Source: an uncultured Bacteroidales bacterium
GTDB taxonomy: Bacteria; Bacteroidota; Bacteroidia; Bacteroidales; UBA3663
Reading direction: 5' to 3'
Assembly: GCA_937899265.1 (NCBI GenBank)
Contig: CALBPV010000118.1
Span: 1-9,207 of the forward strand
Length of the DNA: 9,207 nt
The position numbers and the translations under genes were made by a program. How positions within the stretch are numbered: position 1 is the stretch's first letter; the number at the start of each line of letters is the position of its first letter. Shown here piece by piece: positions 1 through 6,558 of the stretch. The notes beneath the pieces were generated by a model. That model worked only from the letters and a program-made list of their open reading frames with translations, was not told the DNA's origin and ran no database searches.

Positions 1-54
1 CCCACAACCTTCTGATCCGTAGTCAGATGCTCTATTCAGTTGAGCTAGGGAGCC
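1..54 (-). tRNA. tRNA-Arg(ACG), partial (3' part beyond the window)
   Basis: Read on the minus strand from 54 this begins with acceptor strand GGCTCCC, then TA, a D arm closed by GCTC/GAGC, and an anticodon arm TCTGA-CTACGGA-TCAGA whose loop gives anticodon ACG (Arg, normally deaminated to ICG). The variable region and the first T-stem strand (GTGGG) reach position 1. The T loop and 3' acceptor strand lie outside the window. It follows tRNA-Pro by 64 nt with no promoter visible between them, so both are probably cut from one precursor. Confidence 0.93.
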
Positions 55-87
55 AAATGATTGACCGACATTCTTTCAAAGATCGTA

Positions 88-208
88 CTTAACAAAACAA
101 TGTTTCAAGAGTTCTTTGTCGGGGTACCGAGACTCGAACTCGGGACCCCCTGCTCCCAAAGCAGGTACGCTAACCAACTGCGCTACACCCCGGGGTTGTT
201 TTGTTAAG
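88..208. repeat. 13-bp perfect inverted repeat flanking tRNA-Pro
   Basis: CTTAACAAAACAA at 88-100 is the exact reverse complement of TTGTTTTGTTAAG at 196-208. The arms lie on either side of tRNA-Pro, 3 nt before its 5' end and 18 nt after its 3' end. The right arm falls at the predicted transcription start (7-8 nt after the -7 box), so the precursor's 5' leader can pair with the spacer before tRNA-Arg and close the pre-tRNA in a 13-bp stem. A role as an RNA processing stalk is inference. Confidence 0.8.
119..192 (-). tRNA. tRNA-Pro(UGG)
   Basis: A complete cloverleaf reads on the minus strand. Acceptor CGGGGTG (192-186) pairs with TACCCCG (126-120) using one G-U pair, and the discriminator is A at 119. 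The anticodon stem CCTGC/GCAGG encloses loop TTTGGGA, giving anticodon TGG (Pro). The T arm has the usual GTTCGAG-type loop. The CCA end is not encoded, as is usual in Bacteroidetes, so it must be added after transcription. The promoter is at 215-246. A perfect inverted repeat flanks the gene. Confidence 0.97.
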
Positions 209-214
209 CGGGTG

Positions 215-246
215 CAAAGATAGACTATTTTTCTTTATCTTCCAAA
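215..246 (-). promoter_or_regulatory. Bacteroidetes-type promoter of the tRNA-Pro/tRNA-Arg unit
   Basis: On the minus strand the -33 box TTTG (246-243) is followed by a 20-nt spacer and a perfect -7 box TATCTTTG (222-215). This matches the sigma-ABfr consensus of Bacteroides. Transcription should start near 208, giving a leader of about 15 nt before tRNA-Pro. It also means the tRNAs do not depend on read-through from folA. Confidence 0.88.
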
Positions 247-315
247 TCCTCTCGCCTTTTTCTGACGCGAGAACCTCATTTTTCACACTTAAATGCCCGT
301 TTTGCTTACTTGGGA

Positions 316-804
316 TTACAATTTACGCTCATATATTTCAAAACTGAGGCTCTCTGAATTTTTCTCGTCTTTGGCACGAAACTCCTGCGAAACGAGTTCC
401 CAGTCGAGAGGCGAAAGCGTCGGTATCGATGCATCAAAGGCAGGTACAATAGTATGCACGCGCGTGAGATAAACTCGAGTCGTCCTGTCCCACGCCTGGC
501 GGTAGATTTGTTCCCCGCCCATGATGAAGGCTCCGTCGTCGGCGGCTGCGATGGCAGCGTCGAGGGAGGGATAGACTTCGCACCCTGGAATACGGAGGTT
601 CTCCTGCCGGCTCACGACCATATTGCGCCTTCCGGGCAGGGGCCGTCCGATGCTGTCATAGGTCTTGCGTCCCATGATGACCGAATGTCCCGTTGTCGTG
701 GCCTTGAAATACTTCATGTCGGCAGGCAGATGCCAGGGGATGTTTCCTTTGTAGCCGATGGCGTTGTTTTCCGAAGCGGCCACTATCAGGTTCAGTTGTT
801 TCAT
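316..804 (-). CDS. folA: Dihydrofolate reductase
   Basis: This 162-residue protein has normal length for a chromosomal DHFR, the cytoplasmic enzyme that reduces dihydrofolate to tetrahydrofolate with NADPH. Visible hallmarks are the N-terminal NLIVAASENNAIG strand and loop, PWHLPADMKYFK (25-34) with the substrate-binding acid Asp29, the NADPH-binding segment MGRKTYDSIG-RPLPGRR (44-60), and IMGGEQIY (94-101). The ATG shares one nucleotide with the rseP stop (TGATG at 806-802), so translation is probably coupled and folA is the last gene of the operon. No convincing terminator follows; only a 6-bp hairpin without a T tract (250-272) lies between it and the tRNA promoter. Nothing suggests an acquired trimethoprim-resistance enzyme: it sits in a housekeeping operon. 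Confidence 0.97.
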   Translation of the reverse strand: MKQLNLIVAASENNAIGYKGNIPWHLPADMKYFKATTTGHSVIMGRKTYDSIGRPLPGRRNMVVSRQENLRIPGCEVYPSLDAAIAAADDGAFIMGGEQIYRQAWDRTTRVYLTRVHTIVPAFDASIPTLSPLDWELVSQEFRAKDEKNSESLSFEIYERKL

Positions 805-2185
805 CAGTCGAGGAAGGGTTTGATTACAAACTTATAGAGGTCATTGCCGTTCACAAAGATGAGCAGAGCAAGCACTATGCCGAAGCCGATGTACTGGGCA
901 ATCTCGAGCACGCGGTCGGATGGTTTTCTGCCAGAAACGATTTCGAAGATGAGGAACATGATATGTCCGCCGTCGAGAGCCGGGATGGGCAGTATGTTCA
1001 TGAAGGCGAGCGCGACGCTGAAGAAGGCCGTCATAGCCCAGAAGGCATACCAATCCCACGCCTCGGGGAAGATGCTGGCCATTGTGCCGAAACCGCCCAG
1101 CGACTTGGCGCCTTGTGGAGTGAAGACGAGTTTGAACTGACGCACGTAGTTGTAGAGCATGTCCCACCCTCTCACGATGCCGGCCGGAATGGCCTCCAGG
1201 AGGTTGTAGGAGATGTGGGTCACATAGGCGGCCACATCCAGGGGCTGATAACTGATACCCATCTTGCTCTCTTCGTTGAGACAAAGCAGCGCCTCTCGCA
1301 TTTCGCCGTTGCGGCAGAAACCTATCTTCACCGTGTCGCCTGCATGGCCGGCAATGAGCGAGCTCACCATCGAGACATAAGGCGTCAGCGAATCGTTGAC
1401 GGCCACGATGCTGTCGCCGGCCAACATTCCTGCACGGGCTGCCGGCCCACCCAACATGACATCGCTCACCACCATCGGGGTTTTTGCGGTCATGAAGAGA
1501 GAGAGTTCTTCGGGATGACCCAGAAAGAATTGGCCGATGGTATCGGGCAAGACAATCCTAACCATCTCCGCCCCACGCTTCACGGTCACATCGCTCCCCA
1601 TGAGGAGTTCGTTGCGGAAATTGGTCATGTCGGCCTTTTCGCCGGCCACCTCCCAGACAATGTCGCCCTCTTGGAAGCCTACCTTGTGGGCATACTCCGA
1701 ATAGGTCATGCCGGGCTCCACATCGCGCAGATAGAGCACATCCTTGCCCCAATACCACGCCATACATATATATATTAATATGGCAAGAATCATGTTGTTG
1801 AGCACACCGCCCACCATAATCATGAAACGTTTGCCTGCCGTCTGCGAACGGAATTCGTTGGGCTTGGGAGCCTGTGCCAGCTGTTCTTTGTCCATCGACT
1901 CGTCCACCATGCCGGCTATCTTGCAGTAGCCGCCCAGCGGAATCCAGCCGATGCCGTACTCGGTGTCGCCTCCGGGAATGGTGACGTTGACCAATGCCGG
2001 CAGGGCTTTCTGTCCGGCGGGCGTGAAGCGGACGAGGGCAAACTTCTCGGTATCGAAGAAGAGATAGAACTTCTCGACTTTCACCTTGAAGAGACGCGAC
2101 CAGAAGTAATGACCCAACTCGTGGATAAACACCAGAATGGAGAGCGACAGCAGAAGCTGCGCACCTTTGATTAGTATCGTTTCCA

Positions 2186-2186
<1 letters not shown>
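804..2186 (-). CDS. rseP: RseP-family site-2 zinc metalloprotease (M50), two PDZ domains
   Basis: This 460-residue inner-membrane protease belongs to the family that cuts transmembrane segments of anti-sigma factors and leftover signal peptides. The zinc motif HELGH is at 22-26 in the first membrane helix. PLGGYCKIAG follows at 83-92, and a second membrane segment lies near 121-145. Two PDZ-like regions are at about 150-215 (degenerate) and 236-315 (clear GGPAARAGMLAGDSI). The third zinc ligand Asp405 lies in NILPIPALDGG (397-407), and a last helix spans about 431-447. All catalytic residues are present. The gene starts inside the dxr stop (TGATG, 1-nt overlap) and ends inside the folA start. 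Linkage of dxr and rseP is common in bacteria. The anti-sigma substrate is not in the window. Confidence 0.96.
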
Positions 2187-3334
<1,148 letters not shown>

Positions 3335-3358
3335 TTTATTCTGATTATTCCGATAATG

Positions 3359-4234
3359 TTAAAATCTCATGTAATCCCCGGGGTTCAGTTCCACACCCTT
3401 GTGCCACAGGCTGATGTCAGTCCACCGTTCGGCAGGGTCGCTCTGTCCTCCGGCGTGTCCCAAAACCTGTCCGGCTTTCACTGTGTCGCCCGGCCGGCAG
3501 AGGGGTTTGGTGAGATGCGAGAGAGCCACGAGATAGCCGTCGTTGTGGAGCACACAGATTTTGTAGCCTTCGCCGACGGTCAAATCGACCGTTGTCACGA
3601 GACCTGCGAAGGGAGCCATCACAGCGATTTCGCCCTTGAGCAAGAGGCGCACTTTGCGACCGCTGTCAGCCCTCAGGCTATCGGCAGCAGGTGTTCCGGC
3701 GGCGGGTGCCATAAAAGCTACAGTAGGATTCTCGACACCCAACGCAGCATTGATGCCGAAGCGTTCCCGCTGTTCGTATTCTTCGCGGAAGGCTTTTTCC
3801 CTCGCACTCGCTTCCATGAGGAGCGAATCGCCGAATCTCACCACCGTCGAGTCGTATTCCACGATGGAGTCTGCACTCATGCGGGTATCCTGCAGAATGG
3901 CAGTCATGTTGGAAAGATAGGAAGCTCTCAGCTGGTTCTCCTTCTCGAGCTGGTCGAGACGCATCGCAAGATCGACCACCTCGCCGCGCTGTGTCACGTC
4001 AAGATAGCCGGGCAGATACTGACTCAAGGGCGTCCTCACCACAATGAGAATCGCCAGCAAGGCGGTCAGCATCGCCAACACCACACTCAGCAGGGCCACC
4101 ATCCATATCGACATACGGAACGAAAAGACCGTCTTGTCCTTGCGTTCGTCCTTCATCGTCAACCGATAGGGTCGTGTCTTGGGCATTTCCTGCTGCCTTT
4201 CCCGATTATCGCGGAGGTTGTTGTTTTCTGCCAT
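3359..4234 (-). CDS. Membrane-anchored, degenerate M23/LytM-domain protein
   Basis: This 291-residue protein has a basic cytoplasmic N-terminus, one membrane helix at about 42-66 and the segment RTPLSQYLPGY (67-77), which I recall as typical of a Bacteroidetes M23-annotated family. A charged heptad-like stretch (about 81-115) suggests a short coiled coil. The C-terminal 99 residues follow the LytM fold pattern (APFAGLV, GYLVALSHL, GDTVKAGQVLGHAG). The zinc site appears lost: no HxxxD precedes APFAGLV, and the usual HxH reads Asp273-Ile-Ser275. Only His240 remains. It is therefore probably a non-catalytic envelope factor (compare EnvC and NlpD, which activate amidases); that role is inference. 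The ATG at 4234 was chosen because an in-frame TTG at 4255 lies inside the -7 box. Confidence 0.85.
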   Translation of the reverse strand: MAENNNLRDNRERQQEMPKTRPYRLTMKDERKDKTVFSFRMSIWMVALLSVVLAMLTALLAILIVVRTPLSQYLPGYLDVTQRGEVVDLAMRLDQLEKENQLRASYLSNMTAILQDTRMSADSIVEYDSTVVRFGDSLLMEASAREKAFREEYEQRERFGINAALGVENPTVAFMAPAAGTPAADSLRADSGRKVRLLLKGEIAVMAPFAGLVTTVDLTVGEGYKICVLHNDGYLVALSHLTKPLCRPGDTVKAGQVLGHAGGQSDPAERWTDISLWHKGVELNPGDYMRF

Positions 4235-4252
4235 AGTCTGAATTTTAGCTTG

Positions 4253-4260
4253 CAAAGATA
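4253..4260 (-). promoter_or_regulatory. -7 box of the LytM-like/dxr/rseP/folA operon
   Basis: A perfect TATCTTTG lies on the minus strand at 4260-4253, 18 nt upstream of the ATG at 4234. Transcription would start near 4247, leaving a leader of about 13 nt. No TTTG -33 box occurs at the expected distance (the bases there read GTCC), so the promoter is assigned from the -7 box and its position alone. A 13-bp palindrome occupies its spacer. Confidence 0.65.
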
Positions 4261-4266
4261 TGAATA

Positions 4267-4279
4267 AAATCTGAGATTT
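4267..4279. repeat. Short palindrome in the operon promoter spacer
   Basis: AAATCT-G-AGATTT is a perfect 6-bp inverted repeat with a one-base centre. It lies just upstream of the -7 box at 4253-4260, where a -33/-7 spacer would sit. Its position suits an operator, but a repeat this short in AT-rich DNA could be chance. Confidence 0.35.
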
Positions 4280-4328
4280 CGGACGTTTTTAGTTTTTTTA
4301 TCATCTTCGGAGCCTCTTTTTTTCACTT

Positions 4329-4363
4329 TTTGGCCCCAAAGTCGCAAATAATACCTATATTTG
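4329..4363 (+). promoter_or_regulatory. ispD promoter with the start codon 5 nt from the -7 box
   Basis: TATATTTG at 4356-4363 fits the -7 consensus TAnnTTTG. A TTTG at 4329-4332 is the best -33 candidate, but its 23-nt spacer is longer than the usual 19-21. The ispD ATG begins at 4368, so initiation about 5-8 nt after the box would give a leaderless or nearly leaderless mRNA. Confidence 0.6.
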
Positions 4364-4367
4364 CCCC

Positions 4368-5051
4368 ATGATTATTGCAGTTTTGCTGGCCGCAGGTGTA
4401 GGCCATCGCATGGGAAATGAACTTCCCAAACAGTTTATCGAAGTTGCCTCGCGCACCATCCTCGAACATTCCGTCCGTGCCTTTTCGGCTCATGAGGGTG
4501 TAGATGAGATTGTCGTTGTGTCCCATCCCGACTTTATCGGACGGGTGCAGGACATCACAGCACCCTACCCCAAGGTGCGCCACATCGTGCCCGGCGGCAA
4601 GGAACGCTACGACTCGTCCATTGCGGCTATCCGTCTCTATGAGAACCGCCCGGACGCCTGTCTCATGATTCACGACGCGGCACGTCCCCTCGTCTCGCAA
4701 CGCATCATCGGCGACTGCATCGCGGCCCTCTCCCGTTACGATGCCGTCGATGTGGCCATACCCACCACCGATACCATCATCCGGGTCGATGACGAGGGAC
4801 GCATCGCATCCATCCCTCCCCGCGCCTCGCTCCGCAATGTACAGACTCCGCAATGCTTCCGGCTGCCGGTCATAGCCGATGCCTACCGTCGCGGTCTTGC
4901 CGACCCCGCCTTTGTCACCACCGATGACTGCGGCGTTGTACACCGCTACCGTCCTGATGTTCCCATCTACGTTGTCGAAGGAGAAAGCACCAACATCAAA
5001 ATCACCTATCCCACCGACCTCGCTCTCGCCGAGAAGGTGCTCGGGAAATGA
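4368..5051 (+). CDS. ispD: 2-C-methyl-D-erythritol 4-phosphate cytidylyltransferase
   Basis: IspD joins CTP and MEP to give CDP-ME and pyrophosphate, the third step of the MEP pathway, in the cytoplasm. The 227 residues match the family length. Motifs are the CTP-binding LAAGVGHRMG (7-16) with Arg14, PKQF (20-23) with Lys21, GGKERYDS (76-83), HDAARP (102-107), VQTPQCF (158-164), TDDCG (185-189) and NIKITYPTDLALAE (209-222) with Lys211. The position before Asn209 is Thr, where the E. coli enzyme has Asp. The start is secure because the nucleotide-binding strand begins at residue 2. IspF is not adjacent. A related cytidylyltransferase such as TarI is the only serious alternative and is less likely given dxr next door. 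The gene is monocistronic, ending 26 bp before a terminator. Confidence 0.95.
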   Translation: MIIAVLLAAGVGHRMGNELPKQFIEVASRTILEHSVRAFSAHEGVDEIVVVSHPDFIGRVQDITAPYPKVRHIVPGGKERYDSSIAAIRLYENRPDACLMIHDAARPLVSQRIIGDCIAALSRYDAVDVAIPTTDTIIRVDDEGRIASIPPRASLRNVQTPQCFRLPVIADAYRRGLADPAFVTTDDCGVVHRYRPDVPIYVVEGESTNIKITYPTDLALAEKVLGK

Positions 5052-5074
5052 CATCATTGCCTGCCGCTGAAAAT

Positions 5075-5247
5075 CAAAAGAGGACTTCCGTTGGGGGAAG
5101 TCCTCTTATTTTCGATAACTAATCTCATGCTTTTTTCAGGTGGTCCGACTAAGGGATCCAAAAAATAGTGATGTTTTTAATTTTTACGTATCTACTGTAA
5201 TTTATTCGGTTGCACCTAAGGAAATCGACACATGCACTGTGAATCGA
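5075..5247 (-). ncRNA. Candidate small RNA of about 170 nt, family unknown
   Basis: A full-consensus promoter (5253-5284) points into this stretch, and a 12-bp terminator hairpin closes it. The only ATG frames visible are very short (5 and about 24 codons), so it is probably not coding. The RNA can form a long-range stem: UUAGGUG (5219-5213) with CACCUGA (5142-5136), including one G-U pair, then after a small internal loop CCGA (5209-5206) with UCGG (5148-5145). The octamer TGTCGATT occurs twice near the 5' end (5249-5242, which overlaps the predicted start, and 5230-5223). I do not recognise a family; 6S-like RNA was considered but the 5' and 3' ends do not pair extensively. Ends are approximate. 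Confidence 0.5.
5078..5112. terminator. Bidirectional intrinsic terminator after ispD
   Basis: AAGAGGACTTCC (5078-5089) pairs perfectly with GGAAGTCCTCTT (5096-5107) across a 6-nt loop. On the plus strand the stem is followed by ATTTT and ends ispD. On the minus strand it is followed by TTGATTTT and would end a transcript from the promoter at 5253-5284. Confidence 0.88.
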
Positions 5248-5252
5248 CAGCG

Positions 5253-5284
5253 CAAAGATAGGGCATTTATTTTAATTTTCCAAA
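5253..5284 (-). promoter_or_regulatory. Bacteroidetes-type promoter of the candidate small RNA
   Basis: On the minus strand, TTTG (5284-5281), a 20-nt spacer and TATCTTTG (5260-5253) match the consensus exactly. This promoter faces the 3' end of ispD and has no protein gene of its own before the terminator at 5078-5112. That is the main reason to propose a small RNA. Confidence 0.8.
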
Positions 5285-5328
5285 ATTTGTGTCAAAAAAA
5301 TTATATGCGCAACCCATTGTTAAAGCAA

Positions 5329-5364
5329 AAATTTAACGGTTTAACAATTCCAAGCGTTAAATTT
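5329..5364. repeat. 10-bp perfect inverted repeat, AAATTTAACG/CGTTAAATTT
   Basis: AAATTTAACG (5329-5338) and CGTTAAATTT (5355-5364) are exact reverse complements 16 bp apart. Further GTTAA or TTAAC copies lie at 5319-5323, within the spacer (5341-5344) and at 5364-5367. The cluster sits between the small-RNA promoter and the corA promoter, about 40 bp behind the former. It could be a regulator site or AT-rich coincidence. Confidence 0.45.
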
Positions 5365-5465
5365 AACTATATTTTTTGCAATCTGCACACTACAATTCTT
5401 GTTACATTCCCTGTCAATTTTGTTTCATCATAAAGCCGTCCGTTGGTTAAAAATAGGGTTGACAT

Positions 5466-5508
5466 ACATTTTTTTCAGGCTTTTTCTTGGATATGTCGAA
5501 AAAAATGT
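5466..5508. repeat. 11-bp inverted repeat spanning the corA -33 box
   Basis: ACATTTTTTTC (5466-5476) is the reverse complement of GAAAAAAATGT (5498-5508), with a 21-nt loop containing the TTG -33 element. The right arm ends one base before the -7 box. A second overlapping pair, GACATA (5461-5466) and TATGTC (5492-5497), increases the symmetry. The position would suit a repressor operator for corA, although A/T runs make chance matches easier. Confidence 0.4.
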
Positions 5509-5517
5509 CTATCTTTG
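5486..5517 (+). promoter_or_regulatory. corA promoter
   Basis: TATCTTTG at 5510-5517 is a perfect -7 box. CTTG at 5486-5489 supplies the TTG core of the -33 box at a 20-nt spacing. Transcription would start near 5523, giving a leader of about 35 nt before the ATG at 5559. I see no magnesium-sensing leader structure in that short stretch. Confidence 0.75.
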
Positions 5518-5558
5518 CGGCGCTGAATTTGAAAATTAACGCGTAAAACAGAGGATCG

Positions 5559-6488
5559 ATGATAGAATTCTGGAAATGCACCAATGGATTCAAGCAGGTT
5601 TCCGAATGGGAGGAAGACTGCTGGATACGCGTGACCAACCCCACGCCCGACGACCTGAACGAGCTGGAAGAGAAGTTCGACACTCCGTCCGACTTCATTC
5701 AGGACGCAGAAGACGTCGAAGAACGCCCTCGTATCGAAAGCGAAAGCGGATGGCTGATGTCCCTCTTCCGTGTGCCCACGCGGGAAATGGACAGTGACGG
5801 CGATGTTGTCTATAACACCGTCCCGTTGGCCATTTTGGTCCACAATACGGTCTTCATCACCGTCTGCTACTACAAGACCGAAATGCTCGAGGACTTCATC
5901 CGCTGGACCAACCGCAAACACATCGGCGACCGACAGCGCTACGACCTCATGCTTTCCCTCTTTCTCTCTTCGTCGGTGTGGTATCTGAAATACCTCAAAC
6001 AGATGAACGTCATGATGAAATCGGCCGAGGAACAACTCGAAGAGAAGATGGACAACGAGCAGCTCCAGCAGATGATGGGCATAGAACGCTACCTCATCTA
6101 TTTCATCACATCTCTGCGCGGCAATGAGGTGGTGATGGCCCGACTCAAGAAACATCTCCGCCACCTCCCCTACGACGAGGACCTGCTCGACGATGTGGAG
6201 GTCGAGCTCCAGCAGGCCTATTCCACCGCCAACATCTACAGCGACATTTTGGAACGTCAGCGCGAGTCCTACTCGTCTATTATTTCCAACAACCTGAACA
6301 ACATCATGAAGCAGCTCACAACCATCACCATCATCCTGATGATTATGACCGGCATCTCGAGCTTCTTCGGCATGAACGTTCCCAACGGACTTGAGACTTG
6401 GGTCTGGGCCTTCCCCTGCATCTTCCTGGTCTCCGGACTTGTGGCCCTGATTTCCTATTTCATATTCAAAAAGAGGAACCTCTTCTGA
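5559..6488 (+). CDS. corA: CorA-family magnesium/divalent cation channel
   Basis: This 309-residue inner-membrane protein has the CorA layout: a large acidic cytoplasmic domain with long helices (about 1-250, including the charged stretch 155-235), two C-terminal membrane helices (about 252-271 and 281-303), and the signature Gly271-Met-Asn273 at the end of the first. The loop reads GMNVPNG, as in many Bacteroidetes members, and the tail KKRNLF is basic as expected for a cytoplasmic C-terminus. CorA pentamers carry Mg2+ and in some lineages Co2+ or Ni2+; the Zn2+ exporter ZntB has a GVN-type motif, so CorA is preferred. The ATG follows AGAGGATCG, a weak purine-rich site. The stop codon lies in the loop of the terminator at 6471-6509. 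Confidence 0.95.
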   Translation: MIEFWKCTNGFKQVSEWEEDCWIRVTNPTPDDLNELEEKFDTPSDFIQDAEDVEERPRIESESGWLMSLFRVPTREMDSDGDVVYNTVPLAILVHNTVFITVCYYKTEMLEDFIRWTNRKHIGDRQRYDLMLSLFLSSSVWYLKYLKQMNVMMKSAEEQLEEKMDNEQLQQMMGIERYLIYFITSLRGNEVVMARLKKHLRHLPYDEDLLDDVEVELQQAYSTANIYSDILERQRESYSSIISNNLNNIMKQLTTITIILMIMTGISSFFGMNVPNGLETWVWAFPCIFLVSGLVALISYFIFKKRNLF

Positions 6489-6509
6489 CGAGGCTCCTCT
6501 TTTCTTTTT
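6471..6509. terminator. Bidirectional terminator overlapping the corA stop codon
   Basis: AAGAGGAACCTC (6471-6482) pairs with GAGGCTCCTCTT (6490-6501) with one A-C mismatch and a 7-nt loop (6483-6489) that contains the corA TGA. T runs follow on both strands (TTCTTTTT on plus, TTTTTG on minus), so the same hairpin can end corA and the convergent nitroreductase operon. Confidence 0.85.
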
Positions 6510-6558
6510 GCGATTCTTATAACGAATATCTTATTCCGTTTCCCATACAGAAGGCTCC

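Larger units (their letters stand above)
5052..5558. other. 507-bp AT-rich gene-free region between ispD and corA
   Basis: No credible protein gene is seen on either strand. The one long plus-strand open frame (from about 5140) lacks a good start and recognisable sequence, and its composition is like that of non-coding DNA. The region holds the ispD terminator hairpin, a probable minus-strand small RNA unit (about 5075-5284), an inverted repeat at 5329-5364, a second at 5466-5508 and the corA promoter. About 100 bp (5365-5465) have no feature I can name. Confidence 0.7.

Noticed and set aside
250..272. Hairpin TCTCGC/GCGAGA downstream of folA as an operon terminator
   Set aside because: The stem is only 6 bp with an 11-nt loop, no T tract follows on the minus strand, and it abuts the tRNA promoter. 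It is too weak to call.
316..804. folA as an acquired trimethoprim-resistance gene
   Set aside because: It overlaps rseP by one nucleotide in a housekeeping operon, has ordinary composition and has no integron or mobile-element neighbours.
963..1778. 271-codon plus-strand frame opposite rseP, and similar long frames opposite dxr and the LytM-like gene
   Set aside because: The minus-strand genes carry complete family motifs. The antisense frames are rich in His, Arg and Gly without domains, as expected from complementary codons.
4235..4255. Longer LytM-like protein starting from TTG at 4255
   Set aside because: The TTG is part of the -7 box TATCTTTG, so it would not be transcribed from that promoter. 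The ATG at 4234 is well placed.
5137..5160. Possible tRNA fragment on the minus strand, resembling a 3' acceptor end with CCA (att-site remnant)
   Set aside because: There is no T-loop consensus, no matching T-stem strand and no 5' half. The tRNAs here do not encode CCA, and no integrase or mobile element is nearby.
5140..5433. 97-codon open frame on the plus strand after ispD
   Set aside because: It lacks a good start codon, overlaps the small-RNA promoter and an inverted repeat, and its translation has no recognisable domain and looks like AT-rich non-coding DNA.
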